Source: Chloranthus sessilifolius (lineage: Eukaryota; Streptophyta; Magnoliopsida; Chloranthales; Chloranthaceae). From it: a stretch of DNA of 64,000 nucleotides. Position numbers and translations under genes: made by a program. Of this stretch, positions 1 to 12,084 are shown piece after piece. The stretch covers positions 150,181,317 to 150,245,316 of the forward strand of contig CM037584.1 in assembly GCA_021018995.1 (NCBI GenBank), read 5' to 3'. The stretch's first letter is position 1; every line of letters begins with the position of its first letter. Under the pieces are notes generated by a model that made no database searches, was not told where the DNA came from, and saw nothing but the letters and a program-made list of their open reading frames with translations.

Positions 1-1010
1 ATCAAACAGTCCTCGCTATGCAAAATTTCTCAAAGAGGTGTGCACCCACAAAAGGCAATCTAGGATACATTTATCCAAGAAGGCCTTTCTTTGTGGAGAA
101 AATCAACCAAGTGCTATCAATTGCAACACCACCTAAGATGCAAGACCTGGAATCCCCACAATCCCTGCATCATTGGGGAGCACACCATTGAGAAAGCCTT
201 GCTAGATCTGGGTGCTAGTGTCAACCCGCTTCCCTAATTACATCTATGAGAAGCTAGGTTTGGGAGAATTGAAACCCACTCAAGTGTGTATTTACAGCTA
301 GTGACAGATCCGAAAGGAAACCTATGGGGTTGATTGAAGATGTTTTGGTAGGAGTAGACAAGTTTTTCTACCTGCGACTTTTTGGTGTTGGACATGGAAC
401 CAACCAAAAGTACTACGCCATCCTGTCATTCAGGAAGACCATTCACAGCTCTGACTAATGCATGCATTCAATGCAGTGCGGCATCATGGAGGTGTCTTTT
501 GGAAATATGAAAGTTAAATTGAATGTGTATAATCTTTGTTACTCAACCTCAATTCTCTGGAGGAATGTTTCCATGTTGACATCATTGATGAAATGGTGGA
601 GGAGTCTTTACAAACATTTACGCAAGGTAAAGACTCCACCACGTAATTTAAAAATGATTGGGGATCCACGAGAAAGAAGGAAAAGGAGATCAAATTCAGC
701 AGAGTGCTTTGTGCAAGGCACTCTGTGATCATCAAGTTCTCTCTCTTGGAGACTGCTCCTCTCCCTCTTCCACAAGTTACCAAGGTACCTTTGCTGCCCT
801 CTTTTCTCGGCCCACAGAATTGGAACTCAAACGGCTCCCCAAAAATCTGAAATATGTGTTTTGGGAGATCATCAAACACTACTACATGATTATTTCTTCC
901 TCCCTTACAAAGGAGCAAGAAGAGGAGTTGGTAGTTCTAAAACAAGACAAGAAAGCAATTGGGTGGACCATTGCTGATTTAGGAGGAATAAACCACCAGT
1001 GTATGCATGC
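1..1010 (+). pseudogene. Element A pol, protease and linker (degenerate)
   Basis: The aspartic protease core is at about 185-235, with the signature DLGAS; the codon for the catalytic Asp is at 205-207. It would cleave the Gag-Pol polyprotein in the virus-like particle. Downstream, about 470-1010, lies the Athila linker between protease and RT, including a stretch similar to B around GWTIADLGGIN at about 958-993. The frame is broken several times, so there is no usable start codon; in this family the domain is made as part of a longer polyprotein. Element B has the same order at 17348-18425, which supports the call. Confidence 0.75.
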
Positions 1011-1019
1011 ATAAGATCC

Positions 1020-2300
1020 ACAGAAGAGGATGCCAAGCCTTCTAGAGAAATGCAAAGAAGGTTGAATCCTCACATGCAAGAAGTGGTAATGAAGGAAGTT
1101 GTTGTCAAGCTAGATCTGGGGTCATTTACCCCATTTCAGATTCGCTGGTAGCACCCACAGTGGTGCCTAAGAAATCAGCATCATCATTGTAGCAATTTAA
1201 TCAGTAAACTTATGTCCACCGGACAAACAACTGGATGGAGGGTCCGCATAGACTACGAAAATTAAATACCATGACAAGGAAAGACCATTTCCTCCTCCCT
1301 TCATTGACCAAATCCTTGATAAGCTTGCGAGCCAAAGCTTACTACACTTCCTTGATGGGTACTCTGGTTACAACCAGATCCACAATGTACCCACAGGACT
1401 AAGAAAGACCACCTTCACACCTTTGGCACTTTTGCCTATAGGAGGATGCCCTTTGGTCTTTGCAATGCCTGCTACTTTTCAAAGATGCATGTATGCCATC
1501 TTTTACGACATGATTGATCAATTCATGGAGATCTTCATGGATGACTTTTCAATTTATGGAGACTTTTCCCAATGCTTACACCACCTCAAGTTGGTGTTGC
1601 AAAGATGTGAAGAAACCAATTTGGTTCTAATTTGGGAAAAGAGTCATTTTATGGTCACCCAAGGCATTGTCCTAGGACATGTGGTCTCCCATAAAGGCAT
1701 AGAGGTGGACCAAGCAAAATTGATCTAATTGCACATTTGCCTCCTCCCAGGCTAAGCAAATCGGAAGTTTCTTAGGGCATGCGAGGATTTTATAGGAGGT
1801 TCATCAAAGATTTGATAAAATTTCCAAGCCACTCATCATTTCTTGTGTCAAGATGTTCCTTTTGTGTTTACTAATGAATGCATGACAACCTTTGAGGTCC
1901 TTAAGAAATGTCTCGATTTCAGCTCCCATCTTGCGCCCCTGACTATTCATTGCCCTTTGAGCTGATGTGTGATGCATCGGACTATGCCCTAGGAGCTGTC
2001 CTAGGCGGAGAAAGGATAAGCTTCCCCATGTCATAGCTTATGCCGAGATCCATGATAGATGCCCAGCTCAACTACGACAAGCGAGAAAGAGCTGCTGGCC
2101 ATTGTGTTTGCATTGGAAAAATTCAGCCTTATGTTTTAGGTTCACAAATTGTGGTGTTCTTGACCACTCTGCCCTAAAGTACCTTCCTCTAAGAAGGATA
2201 CCAAGCCAGTTAATCAGGTGGATCCTCCTATTACGGAGTTTGATCTACAAATTAAGGATAAGAAAGGAGTGGAGAATGTGGTGGTGATCACTTATCCGAA
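1020..2300 (+). pseudogene. Element A pol, reverse transcriptase and RNase H (degenerate)
   Basis: RT runs from about 1040, with a GWRVRIDY-like block near 1230. The catalytic box FMDD is intact at 1534-1545, inside the longest clean stretch (1423-1728). The connection and RNase H follow at about 1730-2290; a CDASDYALGAVLG-like block marks the first RNase H acidic residue near 1970. The enzyme would copy element RNA into DNA in the particle and degrade the RNA strand. At least four frameshifts separate these blocks. Unlike B, the RT active-site box is not mutated. Confidence 0.8.
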
Positions 2301-2399
2301 TTCTCAATCGAGGATGATAGCTTACCCATTAATGAATCATTTCGATGAGCAACTTTTGCCATCAATACCCGATCCTTGGTTTGCAAACATAGTCAACTT

Positions 2400-3627
2400 C
2401 TTGGCTATTGGAGATTCCTCAACATTGGAATAGAATGGATAAAGATCTTTTCTTCTCACAAGTTAAACATTTCATTTGGGAAGATCCTTATCTATTCAAG
2501 AATTGTGCGAACCAAGTGATCGAAAAGTGTGTCCCGGACCATGAATTCCACGGCATATTGTCAATGTGTCATGAACAGCTGTGGAGGCCATTTCGTGGCA
2601 ATAAAACAAATTTGCAAAAATTCTGCTATTGGCCCACAATCTTTAAAGATGCCTTACAACTTGTAAATCTTGCGAGCGCCAAAAGCAAGATTTCCAAAAG
2701 AAACTCAATGCCCTACGACCAATCACAGTAGTTGAGTTGTTTGATGTTTGGGGCATAGATTTTATGGGCCCTTTCCCTTCTAATGGAAACAATTTCATCT
2801 TGGTAGCGTGGATTATGTCTCCAAGTGGATTGAGGCCATAGCTACCAAATCAATGATCACAAAGTGGTTTTAAGATTCCTCAAAGACCACATTTTTCCAG
2901 ATTTGGATTCCCAGGCCATCATTAGTGATGGGGAAGCCACTTTTTGCAACAGCGGTTTGACTCTCTATTAAAAAGTACTCTGTCACTCACGAGTAGCCAC
3001 TCCCTATCATCCACAAACCGGTGGACGGTGGAATTTCAAATAGAGAGATCAAACACATTTTGGAAAAAAGCATGAAGAAGACGAGAAAGGATCGGGTCCT
3101 TTAAGCTTAATGATGCTTTGTGGGCATACTGAGCGCCTACAAGACTCCTATAGGATGTCCCTTTTGGTTTATGGCAAGGCATGCCATCTACCGAGAATTA
3201 GAATATAAGGCCTTGTGGGCAATCAAAACTTTTAATATGGATCTAAGCTGTTGCTTTGGTAACCACAGAAGCTTCAACTCAACGAAGCTGGAAGAAGCGA
3301 GGATGGATGCCTACACTAGCTCCAGTTGTACAAAGAAAAGGTTAAATCATTCCATGATAGGAGCCTCATGAGAAAGAGTTCATACCGGGGTCCAAGGTAT
3401 GGTTATTCAACTCTAAACTTAAATTCTTTCACAGCAAATTGAGATCCAGGATGGGAAGGGCCATACTTGTCATCAAGGCCTCCCCTCGGGGAGTCTGTGG
3501 ATATTCAGATCCCAAGGATGGAAGAATACTCAAGGTAAATGGTCGGAGGCTCAAACCATGCATTGAAAACACCCAGAGCCCTTCTTTGCCCACCTATCAT
3601 CATGAATCTCCAAAAAATCGATGGTAG
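2400..3627 (+). pseudogene. Element A pol, integrase (degenerate)
   Basis: The zinc-binding N-terminus is partly readable at about 2560-2690 (CHEQLW, then YWPTIFKDA). The catalytic core begins with [13 protein letters not shown] at about 2740-2775, which holds the first Asp of the DDE triad. The C-terminal part, up to about 3627, keeps the DPKDGRILKVNGRRLKPCIE-like tail also seen in B (20860-20925). Integrase joins the cDNA ends to host DNA. Many indels break the frame, and the stop at 3625-3627 ends the recognisable pol. Confidence 0.75.
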
Positions 3628-3775
3628 AAAAGTGTATAATATGTTTGTACAACATGTTTTTCCGATTTTGTCAAGCTTCGTCTATTTTTCTTGTACGCAT
3701 AGTGTAAATACACTTCAAAGTTCAAATCGCAAAGTAAAAGTACTTTTCAAAAGTTCAAAGTTCTATTGAATTGAT

Positions 3776-4015
3776 TCGAGCGTAATGAACTACTAAAAGA
3801 ACCATGTTCCGCTCGAATAGTTAAAATTTCCTTTTGAATAGAAAATCTGGGAGAAGTCCTTTGCGAAAAGATCTTCCGAGCCAAATCCATTTGAATAGAC
3901 ATATCAAGCTGCTTCTTCTAACTACACTTTCTCAAGATTTTTACCTTTCGAAGACACTTTGCTATTCAAATAGAGAAAAGGACTCTTTTGGAACTTTTCG
4001 AACACTTAAGGGTGC
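3776..4015 (+). repeat. Element A internal TTCG-motif array between pol and ORF3
   Basis: This spacer holds scattered short motifs centred on TTCG or TCGA: gctcgaatag, ttgcgaaaag, ctttcgaag, ctattcaaatag and ttttcgaaca. The idealised form CTATTCGAATAG is a perfect 12-base palindrome. The same vocabulary occurs in the A LTR (8085-8345). One stretch, gcgaaaagatct followed by agccaaat at about 3862-3888, is nearly repeated in the LTR at 8272-8292. No ORF is supported here. It may be a regulatory array for the downstream ORF. Confidence 0.6.
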
Positions 4016-4319
4016 TTTATGATTTTACTTGTTAGTATATTAGGTCATTTTGAAAGTCACCGGATATCGCAAACACTCTCCCAAGCAAAACCCTTTTCAA
4101 AACCCTAGCTCACCCTCTTCTCTCACGAGCTCCACACGAATAACCACCATCTATTCTAATCTTCGCTTTTTCTCTTGTCGAAATCAAAAGGGTAGAGCCC
4201 ACCGATCCGTTTCAAAGCAAAGAAACCCAACAGAGAAACCCCTAGATCGCGGTAACTTTCTCTATTCTTGCTCAAATTTTTCGTGGATTGGTAGTTAAGC
4301 ATACACTTGAGGCCATTTT

Positions 4320-5990
4320 AAATATGGGAAAACAGAGAAATCCTTTCGCCATGTTCCTAAATCTTCACCAAGAAGACCAAAACACCCCCAAAAGCCAAAG
4401 GCAAAGTCCCAAAATCTACAAAGAGAAAACTATCCATGAACAAAAGATGATTTGAGAAAGGAAAGAAAGTCGCCATGAAGAGCTCTCGATGTTTCCAGAA
4501 TCTCAATTGTCTCCCTACCCTCCATTTGGTTTTGCCTAATCCCTTTATTGATGCCTCAAGATACTCCCAATCGGTGGATGAAACTTTTTCTCCTCCAAAC
4601 CAGACAGAACTGTCTTTAAGATATCTCACGCAGCCTCCATCAACACCATCCTTACCCTTTACGAGAAAATCTACCCACGGATGACAAAGTTGTGGTACCA
4701 AAACCTCACCATGGTGACAGAAGATCAGCCGATGTGCCAACCCTAGTAATCTTCATAGACAACTGTGATCTTCTAGTAATCTTGAAGACATTGGGCATGC
4801 CTTTGGGAATTCCTTTTCGATTTAACCCCGAGGGACCCCTAGCCCTCCCAGAATGACCTCTTTTAGAGACATGGCTGCCCATTTGACACAAGGAATGGTT
4901 GGATCTGGGCAATCCATAATGAGGAGAGATCTTCCCCTCGATCTTGATGGATTCAATTTTACTGAGGGAGCCTCTATGTCACGGTGGCACACCCAAGAAA
5001 GGAGAACCCCATTTTAGAAGCCTGTTTCACTTTTCAAAGGGGCAATTCTTCAATGCCCTTTGCTAATCTGAGGCCATGGTGATGTTAGTGCTAAAGTAAA
5101 AAGGAACAAAGATTGGCGGCCTACCTTTTGGAAGACCGACACCCTTTTGAGAGCCAAATTTGACATTTCCAGAGAAGAGCCCTTTGAGGTATTAACCCTC
5201 ACAATTTTGGAAAAAGGCTGGACTACAAGCGTGAGGCCATGTTAAGACAAACACTCCCTAACAGACTTTTCTTTGCACAACTTCCGCTAATTCACACAGT
5301 AATTTGTTGAGCCCATTGAAGAACATCTTGAACTGAACGAGCTCGCTCTTTCTGCTGGAATTGAAAGAGAACCATTTCTGGTTACAGAAGAAGAGGAGCC
5401 TCAAACTTGGTGAGCCTCACCCAACCCTTACCCTTGCTCATATCCCCGAGGGTCGGCTCTTCGCTGCACCTCTGACTGCCATTGAAGGCCTGGTCCCTTA
5501 CACCCCCACCCCCTCCCCTATCCCAGATAGCCCTCCATCTATCATTGCCATTCCAGATACCCCTTCCACACCCACCACCCCTATTATTCAAACCCCACCC
5601 ATCTCACCCAACCTTGCCTTACTCCTAGCAGACTTGCCCATTCCCAGCCCAGAGGAGGTAGCCACCCCCATTCAAGTCCCACCCTTTCGGCTTCCCCACC
5701 TTACCTATAAATAACCAACCTCTACCAAATTCCCCCACATCTTTCCCCACCCTTCCAAAATGACCGACCACTGCCAATAAGCCACGACACTGCTTTTACC
5801 CCATGTGGTCGGGACCCACCACCACCGAAGGTGCAGATCCGCCCACCTCCTGGGGACCGAATTTGAAGAGGTCCTCGCCATTTTGGCCAATGAAAAGGAG
5901 GCCCAACTCCAGGCTCCTCAGAAAAAACAAAAACTCAACCTTCCCGCCACTTCCACCCTCCACCTCCACCACCCCCCACCTCCCTAAACA
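4320..5990 (+). pseudogene. Element A relic ORF3 (env-like position, plant-transposon-protein-like)
   Basis: A decayed coding region lies between pol and the 3' untranslated region, where Athila elements carry a third ORF. A readable piece (about 4625-4710) contains LYEKIYPRMTKLWYQNL, resembling YHPRLVKLFYQNF in the F extra ORF (39619 on). A Pro/Thr-rich part follows at 5361-5714. The last part (about 5855-5960) contains EFEEVLAILANEKEAQ, matched in B at about 21980-22020. A plant-leader-like AAACCCTAGCTC lies just upstream at about 4100. Function is unknown; the link to the putative plant transposon protein domain is inferred from these short matches. Confidence 0.5.
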
Positions 5991-6019
5991 CACTCCCTAT
6001 TCATCTTTATTTTTTTTTT

Positions 6020-6235
6020 TTTTTATGTAAAATGTTTCTAGTTAATAAACTTTACTTTCTCCCATTCTCCATGTCATTTTTATTTATTTATTTATTTATT
6101 TATTTATTTTTTTTCTGCTGTTTATTTTTTTCTTCTTATTGTTGCTGCCTTGTTTCAATTTTTTCGGTATAATGTGACCATGCCACCTTTGAACCAGTGA
6201 GGACACTGTTCCCCATAGGTTTGGGGGTATGGCAA
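6020..6235 (+). repeat. T-rich tract, (TTTA)n microsatellite and CAGTG-AGGA-CACTG hairpin
   Basis: Bases 6009-6022 and 6078-6118 are T-rich, with about seven TTTA units. At 6195-6208 there is an inverted repeat, CAGTG and CACTG around an AGGA loop, followed by ggtttgggggtatgg at about 6219-6232. Element B has the same block at 22320-22365 with a longer stem. In plant Ty3/gypsy elements a related block, CATTG-GGGA-CAATG, is common near the start of the 3' untranslated region (from memory). Confidence 0.6.
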
Positions 6236-7823
6236 ACAGGTCCTGCCCATGGGATAATTAGCATAAGGGCATCACAATCACCAAAGTAATCAGGAAATGA
6301 ATCAATTTACTTAAGAATCATGACAATGTGGAAATTTTAAAATTTTCTTTGCCAGAATTTAGACATTCTAAACCCTACAATATTCCACATTTCCATGATG
6401 TTAACACCAGGAAAATACACTTGTATCAGCACATAGCAAGTCCACAGGAAGAGAAAAAGGTAAAGATATACTTAAAAGCTCAAGGAAAAACCATAACCAG
6501 TGAGAATTGAGCCTATATGTTTTACATCTCTGTTGAAGAGTGACTGAGGCAACCCTTTCTCGATTCAAAGGACTGGCCGAGGCATTAGATCCACTAGAAA
6601 TTAGGAAACTCCAAATCAAAACAAGCAACAAAGATTCATGAAATCGAGGAAAAGATCAAGGCCTTCTTTGGACACTTGAGCTTAATGAGAACCAACCAAG
6701 AAAGATCCGCCCTTGTTTGTACCCCAATTGAGCTATAAATCCTACAATGCTTCATCAAAACACCCATTTTTCTTGCACCGAACCAATGGAACCAATTCAG
6801 CCTTCCCTCACCTTGAGAATTCGGAGTTAAAGGAGTAAGAAGTAAAGATGGAACATTTCTGGGCAAATATCAAAATAAATAAAGAAGAAATACCTCAAAA
6901 ATGGGCAGTATGGTGACTGAGAAAGTAAAAGAAAAACAATGTGAAAAAGAAGCAAGCAAAAAAAAAGGCAAAAAGGGGAACTTTATGTTGAAAATTCAAG
7001 ATCAAAGGAAGAAGAACTGAGTACTTTGAACACGAGAATCTCAAAAGAAGCTAAACTCAAGAAGGTGGAGTCATGAACCACCTCCTTCAATTTCTGACTT
7101 CTCAAAAATCCAAACACCAGTTCAACCTTCCTATCCCTGAAACCTCACTCCACGAGCCATACAACAAACCCAGCCTAAAAGTCCTTGTGATCCAAAGTTG
7201 AGTGAACTGTCATGTGGAGATAAGCAGTTTCCCAATCTATGGTGAGGAGATGTCAAGGATGCCAAAGACACGAGAATCATGCCTATGCTCATGCTTACAA
7301 ATCCATTTGGGAGATGTAACGCTCTTGAGCTTGAGTGAAAATGAACCCTTCAACAAAAATCTTGATGAGAGTACACGGTAAGTGTTTGGGTTGGAACTTG
7401 AGCACATTAAGTATGACTTATAACCTAATTTTTATTCAAATGATGAACTCTGGCGACACATTTGCATGATTTCTATGGCTGCTCATGATTGGAAAGAGTG
7501 AAACATTCATAAGGTTTATAAATGTTGAAATCCCTTGCAAACAATAAACCTAAATTTCTGTTTAAACATTGATTCAAGAGTAACTAATTTTGATCTTTGA
7601 TTGCTCATGGGATGACAAAGCACTAATGCCAACGTCCCATGGAGAAGTTTGTGGGTACCTTCACTTTGAAAACCCTCAGAGACTTCACTCCTCCTCTAGG
7701 GATCACCTAGGGTTTAAAAGCTTGTTGCATATGCTAAATGCACTGTGCTTCCTACAAAGTGGCTCTTTATTTTGCTTTTACGTTTCTTTGCTCGGGGGAC
7801 TAGCAAAGCTTAGGTTTGGGGTG
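6236..7823 (+). other. Element A 3' untranslated region ending in the polypurine tract
   Basis: About 1.6 kb without a supportable gene. Its last 180 bp (from about 7645) closely match B (23785-23970), including gggtaccttcact, cctcaga-gacttcactcctcc and tagggatcacctaggg. The final part is also in C (27226-27355). The purine-rich ggtttggggtg (7813-7823) directly before the LTR is the likely plus-strand primer site. Confidence 0.7.
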
Positions 7824-8084
7824 TGTTAAGTAGTGAAAATACCATTTTCACCCCTAAACATGAGCCTTGAAAGACCCTTGAGAAGACTAAATAAGTGCTT
7901 TAGTGTGCATTTTACTGCCTAACCAATCAGACAGTCCAAATCAAAAAAGCATCCCAAAAGATCAAAAAGTCGATGACTCATGTCAAGTTTAAAGAAGGCA
8001 AACAAAGAATGGCTAAAGAGGGTCTAAAAGAGCGCAAAGACCAAGCAAGAGAGAGAGCCATTCAAAGAAAAATCAAGTTAAAAG

Positions 8085-8345
8085 TCAATTCGCAAAGAAG
8101 AATGGGAGCCTAGAGTTCAATTCGCAAAGAACTTCTACTATTCGCAAAGAACCTGAGACTAAGCGAAGAGAGAATAAACTGCAAATGAGCTTTTCGAAGG
8201 ATACTGAACTGTTCGAATAGAAGATTTACCGCGAAAAGAAGAAGACCAATTGAACAAGAACTGAAACCCCACGAAAAGATCTCCAAGCCAAAATGCTTTG
8301 CGAAGAGAGCTCGAGCCAAACTACTTTCTAAAAAGCCCTTAAACT
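8085..8345 (+). repeat. TTCG-motif array in U3 of the element A LTR
   Basis: About ten copies of attcgcaaag, ttcgaatag, ttttcgaagg, gcgaaaag and gcgaagag lie within 260 bp, roughly 350-610 bp upstream of the TATA box. The motif is the same as in the spacer ahead of A ORF3. Elements B and C have TCGA-centred arrays at the matching LTR position but with different flanking bases. Confidence 0.65.
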
Positions 8346-8695
8346 ATGCGAAATGGCATTCGGGATTTGCACCGTCCAAGGGTATTTCAGGAAACTTTGC
8401 ATGTGCCCCAATGCAATCAAAAGTCCAGTAACATTCCGGAAGGTTCCAATCAAGATCCGAAGGCAAATTCCAACCCATGTGAGCGCTCAAAGTTAAATAA
8501 CCTGGCGGAGACTTCCAGAAGCTCAAGCAATTTCAAACCCATAATGAAATTGATGCTTCGCACCGATTGGCGAACCAGATCGAGCATTTCCATTGGCCAA
8601 AACAGATCTGGATCCCGTGCTCAACCCTCATTGGGCAATCCAGATCTAAAGCATTCTGATTGGTCAATCCACCATGCGCAGGATGGAGGAAAAAG

Positions 8696-8704
8696 TATAA
8701 ATAG
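8696..8704 (+). promoter_or_regulatory. TATA box of element A LTR
   Basis: TATAAATAG, 872 bp into the LTR, with a CCAAT-like element about 35 bp upstream. C has the same octamer context (28306), and B has TATATATGG at the matching place (13974). Confidence 0.7.
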
Positions 8705-9127
8705 AAGCCATTACGCCCAAATTGGGCATCCAGATTTTAGAGTTTTCATCTCTGTTTTCTCATTCGGTCGGATAGCTTATCCGAACCCCGTAATCCCTTC
8801 TTGTAGTTTACCTTTGAGAGCCATTGTGAGTGATTTATACTTCCAAGTTCGGATTCAAGAGTAAGTCCGAGGGCTCTCTAAGAAGCCGTGCTCTGTAATT
8901 GTAATTTTGGATTTTAAAAGGTTCTTTGTAATTTGTGTCTTCTCCATTGGAGTCATGTCGAGGGTTACAATGTTCACCTTAGTGCATTAGACTTCTTTAG
9001 ATTCACTCATCCGCATGCAACTTCCCTTAATTCATCACTGCATGAATTAGCGTTGGTAACCTAATTCTAGCAAAGATTTATAGTGATGTTCATGTTCTCG
9101 AACTAAAGAATAGGCCACAACTATTGG

Positions 9128-9157
9128 ATGATCTGTGACCATTTAAGTGATGATCAT
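9128..9157 (+). other. Conserved LTR hairpin, element A copy
   Basis: ATGATC (9128-9133) pairs with GATCAT (9152-9157). The intervening bases contain the conserved gaccatttaagtg. B and C have 9-bp stems here; A has lost three bases of the 3' arm. It lies about 430 bp downstream of the TATA box, in the transcribed part of the LTR. Confidence 0.6.
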
Positions 9158-9755
9158 AGCCATAAGTCTAAACCTATTCCTTAATTCGATTTATTTCTCT
9201 TACATCTCCGGTAGCCGAGATGAAGATTGAATCTGCCTGTTGAACTCTGATTCTCCATTAAAATTCAGAGGCTAAAGTACATGAAGCTATTATTTCTGCA
9301 TTTGTCTTATTTTAAACATCTCCCCAACTCGGATCTGGATCATGTAGTTAGTTCTTTTCTTTATTTGCTTATAGTTAAATGTGACACAATCCAACACTCT
9401 CTTTTATCTATTCTTTTTTTTAGATAATTATAGAGCCAGATCTGGTAGCACAGATCTGGAGGTTTATCTCTCAGTTTAGACAAAATTCTCTGTGGACGAT
9501 CTTGAAATACTTACTTTTAAAACTTGCTACAATTGGCCCTGATCTTGCAGGCCAGTGTTAGCGCCAATGTGCTGATATCCCTTTCATAAGTTAACATCCA
9601 TATAACCTAGCATTCTTTAATTCTTTAATTTTTGATTCATAATGCACACAATTATGGCACACTTGGAGCGACATCACTCACCCTTCCCCTTTCTTTTAAC
9701 ATATTTTCATAAATGAGTGATACACATGCCTAAACGAAAAAAAGAGATCCCTTTT

Positions 9756-10372
9756 AGGTTGAAAATGCAAAAAAAATCTTCTCTTCAGAAAATGAACAAA
9801 AATAAAATTTTCCCCTCCTGTATTTGAAAATAAAGTAAGTTAGAATCAAATAAAATCATTTATGTTTCTAAAGAAATAATAAAGAAGGGCCCTTCTTCTA
9901 CACTTAGAAAAAAAAAAAAATCCTCCCTTTATGTCTAGAAAAACAAAAGCAAAAAAGGGAGAGAAAGAAATCATCATCACGCTTCTAAACAAAAAAATAT
10001 TTCTCTTCTCCTTAGGTCCCAAGGAAAAAACAAACAGCCATTTCTTCGTGTTCCTAAAAACAAAAAAAACCGATAACAAAAAATTTATCCTTTACCTTAT
10101 TCACAAAAGTAAAAAAAAGCTTATTATTAAAATAATAATCCTTTACTTTGTTTGTCAAAATAAAAAGTAAAAACCAAAAACAAAAAAATTCTCTTCACTT
10201 TACCTTCCAAATATAAAAACAAGAACAAAAAAATCCTTTACTTACAAAAATAAAAATAAAAATCAATCAACCGAAAAAATCAAAAAAAAAAAAATCCTTT
10301 GCTTTATTTTAATAAAAACAAAAACAAAAATTTTCTTTGCAAAAAATATAAACCAAAAAGCCCTTTCCATAG
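9756..10372 (+). repeat. A/T-rich degenerate minisatellite in element D
   Basis: Imperfect units alternate an A-rich run (aaaaacaaaaaaat) with tcctttacttt. Clear copies are near 9907, 10088, 10139, 10188, 10229 and 10298. Unit length varies around 50-65 bp. Open frames here are low-complexity and not credible proteins. Confidence 0.6.
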
Positions 10373-10789
10373 ACACAAATAAAAACAACAAAAAAATATA
10401 TATATTAGGCACCAATAAATCCATGAAATAACAAAATAGAGCATTGTTCATGAAGAATCATCCACACTTCATCAATAAACATACACACCATATAAATAAA
10501 CCACTACTCATCAAAGAATACAAGATCATGATCAAATCTACAGGAAAAAGCAAGAAAAATCAAAGAAAATGGGTACCTTTAGAGAGAAAAAGGGGGTCTT
10601 TGATCTAGCGTGAGCCAACGATCGATCCACACAAGCAAAGCAACGGCAATGGGGCACACGTAGAGGCAATGCAAATGAACCCTAGGAGGGGGGCGATTTT
10701 CGGTTTCAAAGAGGAAGGAGGGGGAGAAAATTTTGAAATAAAGCCCCCAGCCCGAACTCGGGCTGTTTAAATTCCCCCCAGCCAAGTCC

Positions 10790-10909
10790 GGCGTAACTAA
10801 TAGTTGTGCCAGGCAAAATGTTTCCCACCTTTTGCTTGGCGCAACTATTAATTACACCAGGCTATTTTGAGGCCCCTAGTGGCCTGGCATAACTAATAAT
10901 TACGTCAGG
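10790..10909 (+). repeat. Three long palindromes, internal set of element D
   Basis: Three imperfect palindromes of about 25 bp at 10790-10810, 10835-10861 and 10883-10909, all of the form GGCGYAACTA-TTAGTTRYRCC, separated by 20-25 bp. Four more lie in the D LTR (26004-26212). A short perfect inverted repeat, CAGCCCG/CGGGCTG, sits just upstream at about 10748-10765. Confidence 0.7.
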
Positions 10910-11001
10910 CACTTAGGTCGGGTCTTGGGCCTGGTACGGGCCAGATGGGAAGGCCGGTCCCCCCCCCACTCTTTTTGTTAGTTCTGTCGCTCCCAACAGA
11001 T

Positions 11002-11093
11002 GCACGCGCTCCCAAGGCAGCATTTCGATCATCTTTCGACTTGCCAAGAGAGTCGTGCTAAAATAAAAGCGGATCGAGATCAATGAGCACCCC
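11002..11093 (+). repeat. Dispersed duplication in element D, copy 1
   Basis: Begins gcacgcgctccc and ends gagcacccc. It aligns with 11998-12084, which begins gcacgcactccc and keeps agtcatgctaaa. Such duplications are common in the 3' regions of large Tat elements. Confidence 0.55.
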
Positions 11094-11173
11094 GGTCCTA
11101 CAAAGGAAAATATAAAGAAAAATCCAAAAGAAATCCCCACAAAGAAATCAGAAGTATTCACAAGAAAAATCCA

Positions 11174-11292
11174 CATAAAATGATAGCTTCAAAATTCCAA
11201 AAAATCATATAAAATAATAATTTCAAAACTCCAAAAAAGTCACATAAAATGACAGTTGAAAAATTCAAAAAAATCACATAAAATGATAGAAA
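11174..11292 (+). repeat. Tandem repeat of about 34 bp in element D
   Basis: Four units start cataaaatgatag or close variants at 11174, 11206, 11243 and 11277; each continues with ttcaaaattccaaaaaa. Unit lengths are 32, 37 and 34 bp. Confidence 0.7.
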
Positions 11293-11997
11293 AATCATAA
11301 ACAGGTTTGTATTCCCCACAGAGACGCACAAGCATAAGGCGGTAAAATGTTAATATTTTATCAGTAATGCAGCTGTGCCATATTAAAGTTCTGAGTCAGA
11401 GGTTTTCCTCGGATCTTTGGATCCTGCTTTAAGGTAGGAGCAACGGTGTCGGCCCCGGTCAAATAGTCAATGTTTTGATCGAGTCAACTCCACTGCTAAA
11501 TTTTCGCAATGAGCGCCCTGTGTTGGATCCATATGAACTTAAGTATCTTAAGCTTCAGATTCTCCGTTGGAAAAGGTCAATCGTTGGTTGAGACCAGCCT
11601 GTTGAGAATGAGATTACGTGTCAATCAAACTATGTGCAACCATGCATTCAGAAGGGTTCATTTCCTTTTTATTTTTTGCAAGCTTAAAACCTGTATGGGC
11701 AGTGGTATCCCTGTAAAGTGTATGCCATGCTTCTGGGTATCCGTATGATGGTCGTTTGTCCTCATAAATCGTACCCAAGCGGCTCCAAGTCAGGGCTTCC
11801 ATCATTTTTTTTATTGCTTATTGCCCCTGATGGGTGCATGACTACGCATAGTTAATTGATGTTTATGATAATTGTCAGTAGAGACCAGGATTGGATGTCC
11901 CTTCATGGAGATACCCTAATATTTGGTTGGATCTGTTCAAGGTAATCAAAGCTGGATGCTCTAGGCCATGTTAATCTAAGGCATGCTTTCGAAAATA

Positions 11998-12084
11998 GCA
12001 CGCACTCCCAAACAACATTGTGACATCTATTCACTTCGCTCGGGCAGTCATGCTAAATAAACTTCAGGGTCGATGGGTTCACCC
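11998..12084 (+). repeat. Dispersed duplication in element D, copy 2
   Basis: Second copy of the block at 11002-11093, about 1 kb away and visibly diverged. Neither copy is coding. Between the two copies (11300-11990) I see no other assignable feature. Confidence 0.5.

Larger units (their letters stand above)
1..9596 (+). mobile_element. Element A: Athila-lineage Ty3/gypsy retrotransposon, 5' part outside window
   Basis: Only the 3' part is in the window: protease to integrase (1-3627), a spacer, a relic third ORF, a long 3' untranslated region and a 3' LTR from 7824. The Athila assignment rests on the protease signature DLGAS, the RT box FMDDFSIYG and strong similarity in order and sequence to element B. 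Many frameshifts and stops show that it is old. The LTR has matching terminal hexamers TGTTAA and TTAACA, which is why I place its end at 9596. The 5' LTR, gag and target duplication cannot be checked. Confidence 0.85.
7824..9596 (+). repeat. Element A 3' LTR
   Basis: The LTR starts with TGTTAAGTAGTG, as in B, and is placed to end at TTAACA, the inverse of its first six bases. It holds a TTCG-motif array (8085-8345), a CCAAT-like box (attggtcaatcc, about 8659), a TATA box (8696-8704) and a conserved hairpin (9128-9157). Its length is 1773 bp. The 5' partner is outside the window, so the exact end is an inference. Confidence 0.75.

Noticed and set aside
4357..4740. 127-codon minus-strand frame in element A
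   Set aside because: Opposite strand of the relic ORF3; no splice or promoter signs, and the plus strand explains the conservation.
9846..10451. Phe/Lys-rich open frames on both strands in D
   Set aside because: Products of the A/T-rich minisatellite.
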